Made by a program: the position numbers and the translations under genes. Source: Hirsutella rhossiliensis (taxonomy: Eukaryota > Ascomycota > Sordariomycetes > Hypocreales > Ophiocordycipitaceae). From it: a stretch of DNA of 64,000 nucleotides. The notes under the pieces are model-generated. The model did not search any database. It was not told the origin of the DNA and was given only the letters and a program-made list of their open reading frames with translations. Below are positions 55,427 to 64,000 of the stretch, piece by piece; within the stretch, counting starts at the first letter, position 1; the number at the start of each line of letters is the position of its first letter. The stretch is from NCBI RefSeq assembly GCF_020360975.1, contig NW_025408667.1, forward strand, positions 1,426,001-1,490,000, in the 5' to 3' direction.

Positions 55427-55431
55427 ACTAT
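55427..55431 (+). repeat. Left target-site duplication ACTAT of copia element
   Basis: ACTAT directly precedes the left LTR and is found again immediately after the right LTR at 62,025-62,029; five bases is normal for Ty1/copia integration. Confidence 0.8.
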
Positions 55432-55905
55432 TCTCGCGTAGAGAGATGCGAGAAGTATATAAAAATGCACGAAGGTGAAATTAGAAGTAAGGGGTCGGAT
55501 AGGCAGGGCAGAGAGATTTAATTCTTACGGGAGCAGCAATTACGGTAGGAGAGTGATTGTTTTATTGCCTTTATTTTCCTTCTTTCCTCTATCTAACGTC
55601 CCTCTTTATACCCATTTAGCATCTCAATTAACAAAGAAGATCCTGCTTAAAGAAGCCACTAATGTCCTTTCTACTACCGAGCTTTTTGCCGGTTTTTCCC
55701 CTCCTTTCTAGCCGTTGCCGGCATATCCGTCTTATCTCTCGCCACCTCTATAGGAAGCTATCGCTACTTCTGCTTCCCCTCTGCCCTCCTTCCTTTCTTT
55801 TTAGCTCCTTCTTCCTTTTTCCACACCGGGTGTTTTTAGCTTCCTTGGTCCCTCGTGCTAAGGGATATCTCCGAGAACTGCGAAATCAGGCCACGCTTCG
55901 CGACA
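55432..55905 (-). repeat. LTR-B, left (3') copy
   Basis: Direct repeat of 61,540-62,024. On the minus strand it begins TGTCGCGAAGCG and ends CGCGAGA. Differences between the copies in the first 150 bases are all C/T or G/A. The right copy has an extra 11 bases in its C-rich part near 61,890-61,915. Confidence 0.9.
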
Positions 55906-58900
55906 TACCCCCTTAGCTATAGCCTGCCCCTTAAGGGCATAGCTAATACGGCTTCGGGCTAGTAAGCGTATAGAGGAGGTTCTTAGCTCTGCACTTCTCC
56001 CTTTACTCGAGGAAAGCAGGGGCCTTTCGGGTCCCTAGGCTCTTTAGACCTACTTAAGGAAAAGGGGCTAAGGGGAAAGTCCTATAAGAAAGGGGGAAAA
56101 ACCTAATTAAAATAGGGGGCCCTCTAAAGGGATAAACCTCTTCCTTTTCTTCGGCTGCAGACGTTACCTTCTCGTACGGGCTATTAGCTCCTCTCGTAGA
56201 CTCTTAAGGCGGGCTTCTAAGGACAGCTTCTCTCGAACGTCTTCTAGCCCTATTTACTATAAAAAGACAGCTAGCTTCTGCTTCGGTAGGGGCTTCGTAA
56301 GACCGTCGGCTTTTATTAATGCCGTTAGAACCTAACGGACGGAAATAAGTCCCCTTTAGACCTCTTAGCGTAACTAATGCTAGTAGATATCGATATACCG
56401 TAGCCGGGTCGATAGCTTGCTATTTTCCTCTATAAGAATTCGTATAGTCTGCGTGTTATCGCATTCTATAGCTAACGGGGACGGAATTTACAGTCGTAAC
56501 GATATTAGTAGCCGGCTAAGGAAAATCGCTTCTTTTAACGCTTCTAAAAGAGCTAATAGCTCTGCCTCCGTACTAGAAGTCGTAACGGTGGCCTGCTTCG
56601 AAGCTCTCTATGCAATAGTTCCTCTAAAAAGGGATATAATATACCCTTATAAGCTCTTTCTATCTAAGGAATTGTCCGTAAAGGACGAATCGCTCGAATA
56701 AAGGAAGATTTCGGTAGCTTATTTCCTTCCCTGCCCTCCTAGGCGCAGACTATATAATCTCGTTAAATAGAGATAAAGGATAGCTCTATCTACTGCTTCT
56801 TAATACCTAGGGCTAGGATTCTAGTTATGCCTAGCTAGCCGGGAGACCGTAAAAGAGATATCCGGTCTAGTAGAAATAGCTGAAAAAAGCAGGGAGCTTA
56901 CCTTCTATTAGTATTAGTGTTTCTCTTGCTCCCTAGCTTAAAAGGACGGATTAGGCAAAAGCTCTTCGTCTAATATAGGCGTAGAGGGAAGCTTCTTATC
57001 GAGGGAATTAGGGAGGAATTTATAAGCGACCTTATTAATATAGGCGTCCTAGGTAAGCTAGATAGTCCGTTAGGACCTATTCCTAAGGATTCGTATCCCT
57101 AGGAACTACTTTAGCTCCCCTAGCCTAGTTATCTTATACCTTTATTATAGGCCTTTTATAGCCTCCCTAGCAATTGCTTCTTCCTCTTTCGGGTAGGCCT
57201 AGATAATATCGTCGACGTAGAAGAAGACCGTGATTTTACCCTTCTGCATTATACACGGTTCCTAAGGGACTTTCTTAAAGCCTAGGGCTTTAAGGGAACC
57301 TATTAAATGCTATTGCTAAAGAAGGGGTGATCTTCGTAGTCCGTATAGAGCTTTCCTAAGCCGTAGAACCTTTCCTAGCTGTTAGAAGCCTAGTGGAAGG
57401 CGCATATAGATAACTTCTTCTTCTTCCTCGAGTAGACAGTTAATAAAGGCGTTGACTGCATCTATCTATTCGAGCTCGAGGTCGAATTCTGCTGCTATAG
57501 CTATAAGGGTCCGAAAAGACATCCCTGCTAGGGTGGTTGCCCTAGTAGGTAGATCCCCTTTTTCCTACTAGTTCCCGTAGATAACTAGCCGGGCCTTGCA
57601 CTTTTAAAGGAAGCCGTGTTTATTAGTCTTATAGATAAAGACCTACTTATAGCTAAGGACCTGTTTTCCTCTTGCTTTTTCCTTAAGGACCTCTTCGAAA
57701 GACCCTATCTCTTCGTATAAGGCTAGGTGGTCTTTCTAGGCCTAGAAAAACTAGTCTCTAAAGGGGTGTCTTTCTAGCTGCTTTTAGTTTGCTAGTAGGT
57801 CCGGGAGGTCTCTTTTATATACCTTCCTTGCTAATACTGGCTTAAAAAGCCGGCCTGCTATAAACGCTCTATAGGAACCGTCTTCTATTAGCGTTAGGTA
57901 GAAGTCGGAAAAACGATCGAAATAGGGGAGAGGTTAGTCTTCTTTAGTATCCGTATCGGGCCCTATACCTTCCTTTGCTTCTCGAAGCAGGGATAAAAAG
58001 GCAGCCGGGTAATCCTTCGAGAGAGGTGCCTTTCCTACCCCCTTAGGGGTCGAGACGGGAAGACTAACTAAAAAAGCTGCTTCTAGATCTTCTTCTTATT
58101 CCGTAAGAGGAGGCGTAGGGAGGTAGGCGTATTCTAGCTCTACCGCTTTCCTATAGTCTCCTTCTTCGTCTAGATCATCTAATCTAGCAGCTTTCTCTTC
58201 TTCTTCGAAGTCGGCGTTATCCTCGACTACTTCGACGTTGGTTTCTTTTTCCGTTTCCTTGTCTAGGACCTCTTCTTAAGACTATTAGGAAGGGGGGATT
58301 TAGATCTTCTAAATTAGCTAACGTTGTAAGTGTAAGAGGGGCTGTTGATCCCTCTTTCCGTCGAAGAAGCTAAATTCGTCGAAAATCATATCCCTAGTCG
58401 AAATAACCTTCCGTAGAAGAGGAATCTAGATCCGGAAGATATTCGTAGAATTATACCTAACGAGGTAACTAATAAAGGCTCTAGAATTAAGCTTTCTTTT
58501 CTTCTTCCTTTTTAGCTATATATCGGCAGTTATAGCGTATGCCTTGTAGCCGTAGGCACGAAGGTGGGCTAGCGAGGCCCTCTTCTTCGTAAAGAGTTCG
58601 TATAAGGATTTCTAGTCTATTCCTTAGGTAGTCCCTCTAGGGTCCTTATAGTCCCTTAGGCTCCTAGGGTCCCTTAGGGTCCGGTTCCGAAGGTAATAGG
58701 CGGTCTCAACGACTTCCCTCTAAAGGTCGTATAGAAGCCTTATAGCAAGTCTTATTATACGGGCCCTTTCTATTATAGCACCCCCTAATCTTTCTACCCC
58801 TCCGTTCTAGGCCTAGGTATTCGGTGCTAACGGGAGGGGTAAAATGCCCCTTTTTCGAAGCTAATTTAAGATATCCTTCGTAAATAGCTCTCCGTTAGAC

Positions 58901-61228
58901 CGTATCTTCTTTACCTTATAGCTAAAGTGGGATTTTATCTAGTTAACGAAGTCCCGGAGGGTAGACTAGTTATACTTACTTAGGTAGGTCCGTAAGAAAT
59001 AGGGGAAAACTATCCCTAAAAAGGCGTCTATAAAAAACATTACCCTAACAAAGCTTTCCTAATCCTTAGAGACGTTGGTCTAGTCGACCTAAATTTCCTT
59101 ATACGGCTGGTCCGGCCGTAAAGGCGTTCGTCTAGAAATTCGTCTCCTAGTCTTTCCTTAGCCGTAGTGTTCGTATTCGACGGTCTTTAGTCCCCTTATT
59201 CGTACGCCCTATTGTTGTCCTAGCTTATATAAAGCTAAGGGGCCCGGGTAACTAAGTCGTGCGTGCTAAAGAAGACCGTCTCCTTAGGCTGCCGGAAGAG
59301 GGTCCTTTATAGTAGACCTATTCCTCCTAGCAGGGAAAGCTAACTTCGAGTGGTTCCTTCCTAAGGATAGGTCGAATTCGAGAATAAATTGACCGATTTT
59401 TCCTCGATAAGCCTAATAGTCTAATTCTTCTAGACTAGCCTCGTAGGCTTAGACGTTATATCCTAGAAGATTCCTTCCTCTCGAAGAAGGCGGAAGGAAA
59501 TTAGGCTCGTTAAAAATCAAGGGCAAAAAGCTACCCTTTTTCGTCGAAGAATTTATATAGACCTATTAGGTAATTTCATCGTGAAATTCACCCTTCCGTA
59601 CCCCTCTATCCGTACGGTTAATTCCCCGGCAATAAGGTATTCCCTCCGTGCCTTCTTAAAGGACCGGAATCGTAAGAGTGTATTATAGATATCGAGGGAA
59701 GCACTAGAGTCAAGGATAGCTAATTTTCGTAGGGGATAATCGGAGGGCTCTAACGGTTGGTCTTAGCCTTATTAATCCGTAGGGAAGATAAAGGCCGGAT
59801 TTGCTATACTAACGATTTTTCCTCGAATTTGCGGCTCGAATAGGGGCAGCGGCGTTAGTTGCTATTTCTTAGCAACCCGAATCTCGTCTATCTTCTTCTA
59901 TAACGAGGGGTCCTCCTTAAGAGATTATTATACTATTTCTCGTAGCCTCTTTAAAGGGTTAACTCCTTTAGGTCGGTTTTCCTCGAAGACCTACTAGCAG
60001 TCTTCTAGCCGATAGGGCTTTTTATATGCTTAGTAGGTAGGTCGATTCCTTCTCGTACGTTGTCTCTTTAAGGAATCCTCGTCCCGGTCCGGAAGGTCTG
60101 CTTAAAAACCCCCCCTTTTTACCCCTTATTACTAATGTTAACGAGGTTTAATTTCGACTAGTTCCCTGATTTTTCGACTAACGGACTAAAAGGTCTATTA
60201 GGGGACTAGTCGGGCCGGTCTAACTAACGGGACCGGGGCCGGGCCCGGAGCAAGAGGCGGAGCCGGGGCCGGGGCCGTAGCTGTAGTTGACGACGGCGTT
60301 AAGGCTCTCGAGGGAGGAGCAACAGCCGCAGCAGCAGCAGCGGGAGCCGCAGCAGCAGGGGCTGCAGCAGCTATAGGTCGAGCCGTCTAGGTTAAGTGCT
60401 AGCTACGAAGGAATAAGACTGCTTGCTATTGTACTCTAGCAGCCTCTTCGTCTAGTTCCCGGCTAGCTTCTCGAAAGATAGTCGAATAACCGTTACTAAT
60501 AGGCTTTATTAGCAGAGATATATCCCGTAGCCACTAGCCGGAAAGAGCTTCTATAAGGAAGTATTAGTTAGCTTCCTCGAGGATTTCTTCCTACTTAGCT
60601 AGCCACGAAGAAGCTAGTAGGTTCCTAGTAGAAAAGGCTCCTAGGTAGGCCGTATAGGTCTTCTTAATACGGTTAGTTATATAACCTCTCGAGGGAGCTG
60701 TTAAGGTCTCGAGCTTTAAAAGCCACTGCCTAGGAGTCTCTTCCTCTCGAAGAGAGATTAGCTTTACGGCACTAACGGATTCCGTTATCGCCGTACGAGC
60801 AGCCGTTAATAGCTTCGTTTTATAGAGGTATTCCTTCTAGTAACTCTCGTAGTCGCCTAAGGTAGCAGAAAAAGCTCTCTATTATATAGAGGTTAGCTCG
60901 GAGAAGAGGGTAGCTCCCTCTATAAAATCCGTTGCCCTAGGACGAAGAGGGGGCTTAAGAGGGTCCTGCTTATTAGAGAAGACCAAATTATAGATAGTTC
61001 TATCTACCCGAGCCTATAGCTCCTTTACCTACTTATCCTAATCTTAGGGCTCTATAAGAATCGTCCTACGGACCGTAGGGACGGCAGAGGAGTCGATTTT
61101 CGTTATCGTTGCGAAAGAAGAGGGGGGGCAGAAAAGTCGGTTAAAAATCGGCTTTTCTAGTAAGAGGGGTAAAAGGATGTAAGAAGGTGCCTTTTACAGC
61201 AGCCGGAAGGTATAGGAATTCTATTCCT

Positions 61229-61243
61229 CCCGGGCTTATAACT
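61229..61243 (+). repeat. Left 15-bp target duplication of SINE-like insertion
   Basis: CCCGGGCTTATAACT, repeated exactly at 61,526-61,540. Confidence 0.88.
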
Positions 61244-61525
61244 ATCACGAAAAAGATATAGCCGCCTATTAGATACAAGCGACAGCGTCAATTAACGCAT
61301 ATAGTATACGCGACACACCCCCTTAGGGATATCGGGTCAATTCGTCCCGGGATACCTGGATATCCTAGACCATAGCGGGAATTTTTATATAGGCAGGCCC
61401 CATGCTAAAACCGCGCTCAATTGCGCTGGCGGGACTCGAACCACGGGCCTTCGGGTAATGCGCGCCAGGCTAGCCAGAAGTGCGTGCGCAGTCACCGGGA
61501 AGTTCCCGGAGGGGTAACCCCTCCG
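61244..61525 (-). mobile_element. SINE-like insertion with tRNA-type internal promoter
   Basis: 282 bases inserted between the 5' LTR and gag of the copia element, flanked by exact 15-bp duplications. On the minus strand it begins CGGAGGGGTTACCCCTCCGG, a perfect hairpin (GGAGGGG/CCCCTCC). It carries an A-box-like TGGCTAGCCTGG (61,476-61,465) and a perfect B box GGTTCGAGTCC (61,442-61,432), followed by GCCAGCGCA as in a tRNA 3' end. A TGCGC just upstream can pair with GCGCA. A 170-base unrelated body then ends ATCTTTTTCGTGAT. The related copia copy near 49.32 kb lacks the insert. These traits fit a tRNA-derived retroposon; there is no poly(A) tail. It is almost free of RIP-type loss in its first half. 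Confidence 0.75.
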
Positions 61526-61540
61526 CCCGGGCTTATAACT
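61526..61540 (+). repeat. Right 15-bp target duplication of SINE-like insertion
   Basis: CCCGGGCTTATAACT, exact copy of 61,229-61,243. It overlaps the copia LTR boundary and primer-binding site. Confidence 0.88.
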
Positions 61541-62024
61541 CTCGCGTAGAGAGATGCGAGAAGTGCATAAAAATGCACGAAGGTAAAATTAGAAGTAAGG
61601 GGTCGGATAGGTAGGGTAGAGAGATTTGATTCTTACGGGAGCAGCAATTGCGGTAGGGGAGTGATTATTTTATTGCCTTTATTTTCCTTCTTTCCTCTAT
61701 CTAACGTCCCTCTTTATACCCGTCTAGTATCTTAATTAATAAAGAAGATCCTGCTTAAAGAAGCTACTAATGTCCTTTCTACTACCGAGCTTTTTGCCGG
61801 TTTTTCCCCTCCTTTCTAGCCGTTGCCGGCACATCCGTCTTATCTCTCGCTACCTCTATAGGAAGCTATCGCTACTTTTGCTTCCCCTCTTGCCCCTACC
61901 CTCCTTTCTGCACCTCTTTTTAGCTCCTTCTTCCTTTTTCTATACCGGGTGTTTTTAGCTTCCTTAGTCCCTCGTGCTAAGGGATATCTCCGAGAACTAC
62001 GAAATTAGGCCACGCTTCGCGATA
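61540..62024 (-). repeat. LTR-B, right (5') copy
   Basis: Direct repeat of 55,432-55,905, about 485 bases. The outer end reads CGCGATA where the left copy reads CGCGACA, a TG-to-TA change on the minus strand at the very terminus. Confidence 0.9.
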
Positions 62025-62029
62025 ACTAT
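62025..62029 (+). repeat. Right target-site duplication ACTAT of copia element
   Basis: Matches 55,427-55,431. Confidence 0.8.
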
Positions 62030-63465
62030 AAGTATATTTTATAGATATTATACGTCTACCTAGATTATATAATATACTTTTAAATAAAGGTATAATATAA
62101 CGCCTTCCTAGTTAGGTTTAAAGAATAAATACTTTTAAAACCCTACTTAAGTATAGAACTAAACTACTAGAAAATCGATTAACGCTACCTAAACGACTAA
62201 GTTATATTATTAGAACCCGATTACGGTACGCTACTTAAATACCGCGATAATTATAGCTTACTAATAAGATATCTTTTAGAGATATATAAAATCTATAAAT
62301 ACGCTAAAATAAAGAAATAGTATAGCGCTACTCGCTTTAAGGTATTTAAACCCTTAATCTTTTAAAGACTTATATAATAAGTTAAATATAATAAAGAAGA
62401 TTATAATAAATATATATACCTAAACTATAGAGTTTATAAATATAAAAAAGTATAAGTATAGTATAAACGATATAACGGTATACTAAAAGATTATTAGTAA
62501 TATATATAAAGGCTATAAGCTATATTCGACTAAGGAAAAATCGATATAGAAATACTATATAAAAAATAGAAAGACGCTAAATAAAAACTTAACCTTTAAT
62601 ATAAAAGTAAATAAAATTATAAAGTATAGTACGTAATTAACTACGAAGTAGTATAATATAAATAATATAGCGTTAAGAAATAAGAAATCTTTAATTAGCT
62701 ATAAGAAATTAGTCTCTTAAGCCTTAATACGATACTATATAATAAAAATATAAAGAAATAATATTAATAATAAATTAAAGAAGAATACCTAAATAAAATA
62801 AATAAGGACTAAGTAAAAAATAAGGTATACTATCTATAAAAGGGCTATAGACTAGCACGATATAATAAGATTTAAGGACCCTATATATAGTAATAATAAG
62901 CTATAGCGACTAAATAGTATTAGATATCTAAATCGCGGGATATTATATATATATACTTTTAGACTATAGCGCAATAAGTAATTACGTTTTACTTAAAGTT
63001 ATTAATCGTTGCTAACTTATATAGAGATATAAGATAGATCTATATAAACTTACGAATATCGAAGGAGAGGCCTTTAACTATAATAATATAATTATTACTA
63101 TAGAAATTAATTACCTTAATATTAATATCTAGGGCTATAATAAATAAGTTAACTTTAATATTATAGATATTAAAGAATATAACTTTATATTAAGACTTCT
63201 ATAGCTATAAGAGTAAGAGAGTAACCTACTAATTAACTAGAAAACTAGCTAGCTATATTAAAATAAAGATATAAGTTTCTAGGACTAGTAGATTTAAGAG
63301 AAAGTAAAGTTTTATAATAATTTAGCTACTAAATAAGATAAAAGGGATAACCGTTTAAGTAAATTATTATAGGCTTTAGCAATATAAATAAAAGTAGTAA
63401 CTAAACCGGCGGATATAATAAAATCGACTAATAAGACCTATATACTAACTAATATAGCTATATAA
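62030..63465 (+). mobile_element. Ty3-like relic downstream of the copia insertion, with protease-like domain
   Basis: The plus strand continues the frame broken by the copia insertion. At about 62,965-63,230 it shows an aspartic-protease-like pattern: a mutated D-[ST]-[AG]-A box (DYSAISNYV), then KLTNIEGEAFNYN, and a FILRLLxL segment followed by NLLIN that matches the GLPWL...NP.I.W pattern of Ty3/gypsy protease regions. Reverse transcriptase and integrase do not follow; LTR-A begins at 63,466, so the relic is truncated or itself interrupted. Confidence 0.5.
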
Positions 63466-64000
63466 TATAAGGAATAGTATTCCTATTATAAATAAAGCAG
63501 CTATAATATACTCTCCTAATTATATAAGCTAATAAGTAGTATATTAATTATAGATAAAATCTTATCTTATAAAGTAAGAATCGCTTATTATTTTTTATAT
63601 TATTATATATTAAACGGGTTGCCGGTTATTATATAATTAGGAATCGAAGGAATAAAGCTAGCTTAGAATACTAGCTAAGACCTCTTATAAACACCGGCAC
63701 GACTAACCTCCTTTAAATATAAATATTAGTAGAACTAAGATACTTTTAGATTTACTTAAGGTATTACGGAATTCCCTAGTCTTAGGGCTATATAGCAGCC
63801 TAAATCTAGTCCCGAAAGGTTCTTCTATTTAGCTATAATTATCTATATAAGATAGTATATCCGCTAGTAGATAGATAGAGAATTATTAACTTTAATACCT
63901 CTTCTATATACTAATATATTACTAATAAATTCTATTAAAAATCCTACCTTATACTACTTCTTCCCTTCTATTATATAGTCTTATATAATTCCTTAATTTC
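63466..64000. repeat. LTR-A, right copy (runs to window edge)
   Basis: Direct repeat of 47,021-47,565, more heavily mutated towards A/T (for example GTTATCGTATAATCGGG has become GTTATTATATAATTAGG). It is cut by the window end, so its true end and any target duplication are not visible. Confidence 0.75.

Larger units (their letters stand above)
55432..62024 (-). mobile_element. Ty1/copia LTR retrotransposon, nearly complete, lightly RIP-mutated
   Basis: A 6.6-kb element on the minus strand with LTRs at 61,540-62,024 (5') and 55,432-55,905 (3'), flanked by ACTAT. Order of minus-strand relics from 5' is a Pro/Ala-rich gag-like part with GC-rich sequence (about 60,200-60,400), an integrase core relic (about 58,960-59,100), reverse transcriptase with the YVDD box (57,208-57,219), and RNase H (KQATVTTSSTEAE, about 56,540-56,600). 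The order integrase, reverse transcriptase, RNase H is diagnostic of copia. Reading frames are interrupted mainly by TAG at Trp positions (for example GTIA-stop-RASKQ, DDII-stop-AYP), exactly TGG-to-TAG change. The proposed primer-binding site (TTATAAGCCCGGG) resembles those using the initiator-tRNA anticodon half. Confidence 0.88.
44761..64000. repeat. RIP-like mutated, AT-rich nested retrotransposon block
   Basis: From about 44,760 the sequence becomes dominated by TA, TTA, CTA and TAG. CA and TG dinucleotides almost vanish for hundreds of bases at a time, whereas CG and GC persist. This is the signature of repeat-induced point mutation acting on CpA. Open frames disappear except inside the younger copia element. 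Recognisable protein relics are interrupted at former Trp and Gln codons (TAG/TAA). Such blocks in filamentous ascomycetes are typically heterochromatic, and found between gene islands, near centromeres or near telomeres; which applies here is not visible. Confidence 0.92.

Noticed and set aside
55475..55916. Two plus frames of 78 and 84 codons, with a related frame at 61,770-61,958
   Set aside because: They lie inside the copia LTRs and recur in both copies, so they are LTR sequence and not independent genes.
56417..56701. 94-codon plus frame
   Set aside because: It is the antisense of the copia RNase H relic, whose KQATVTTSSTEAE motif is on the minus strand.
44761..64000. CRISPR array or prokaryotic feature
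   Set aside because: Repeats here are dispersed LTR, inverted or tRNA-like, not regularly spaced; introns and gene content show a eukaryote.

Overview
The window is nuclear DNA from a filamentous ascomycete, most likely a sordariomycete and perhaps Hypocreales. The class follows from short GT..AG introns of about 50-90 bases, fungal gene architectures (SPT16, MPE1, DUG1, GET3, CDC50) and a RIP-like mutated repeat block. The order is inference only.

Bases 1-26.6 kb are a dense housekeeping region. In order it holds: the 3' end of an unknown gene; a carboxymuconolactone-decarboxylase-family protein (-); FACT subunit SPT16 (+); a CDC50/LEM3 flippase subunit (-); several small unrecognised genes; 5-hydroxyisourate hydrolase (-); a Yippee zinc-binding protein (+); an acyl-protein thioesterase with an N-terminal membrane anchor (-); a secreted CMP/dCMP-type deaminase (-); the DUG1 dipeptidase with a possible mitochondrial presequence (-); cleavage/polyadenylation factor MPE1 (+); and GET3 (-). 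These act in unrelated pathways: chromatin, mRNA 3' ends, lipid flipping, tail-anchored protein insertion, glutathione and urate breakdown.

Bases 26.6-40 kb are gene-poor and more accessory. They hold a small six-cysteine secreted protein, a secreted protein resembling the Up-regulated-in-Daf-2 domain family, an adenylate-forming (AMP-binding) enzyme and an amino-acid/GABA-type permease.

Bases 40,327-43,204 are a complete-length hAT transposon copy. It has perfect 22-bp terminal inverted repeats and an exact 8-bp target duplication, but its transposase is broken by many frame changes.

From about 44.76 kb to the window end lies a roughly 19-kb AT-rich block of nested, heavily mutated retrotransposons. 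CpA/TpG is nearly absent over long stretches, as expected from repeat-induced point mutation. The youngest layer is a Ty1/copia element (55,432-62,024, minus strand) with both LTRs and the 5-bp duplication ACTAT. It carries a 282-bp SINE-like insertion (61,244-61,525) with a 15-bp duplication, and a related copia copy at 49.3 kb preserves the empty site. Older layers include an inverted partial copy of the same copia family, another copia RNase H relic with its own LTR family, Ty3-like gag/protease relics and tRNA-like sequences. The SINE-like insertion with its empty site is the strongest candidate for something undescribed.

Intron boundaries were placed by eye from splice signals and family alignment from memory. 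No search was run.
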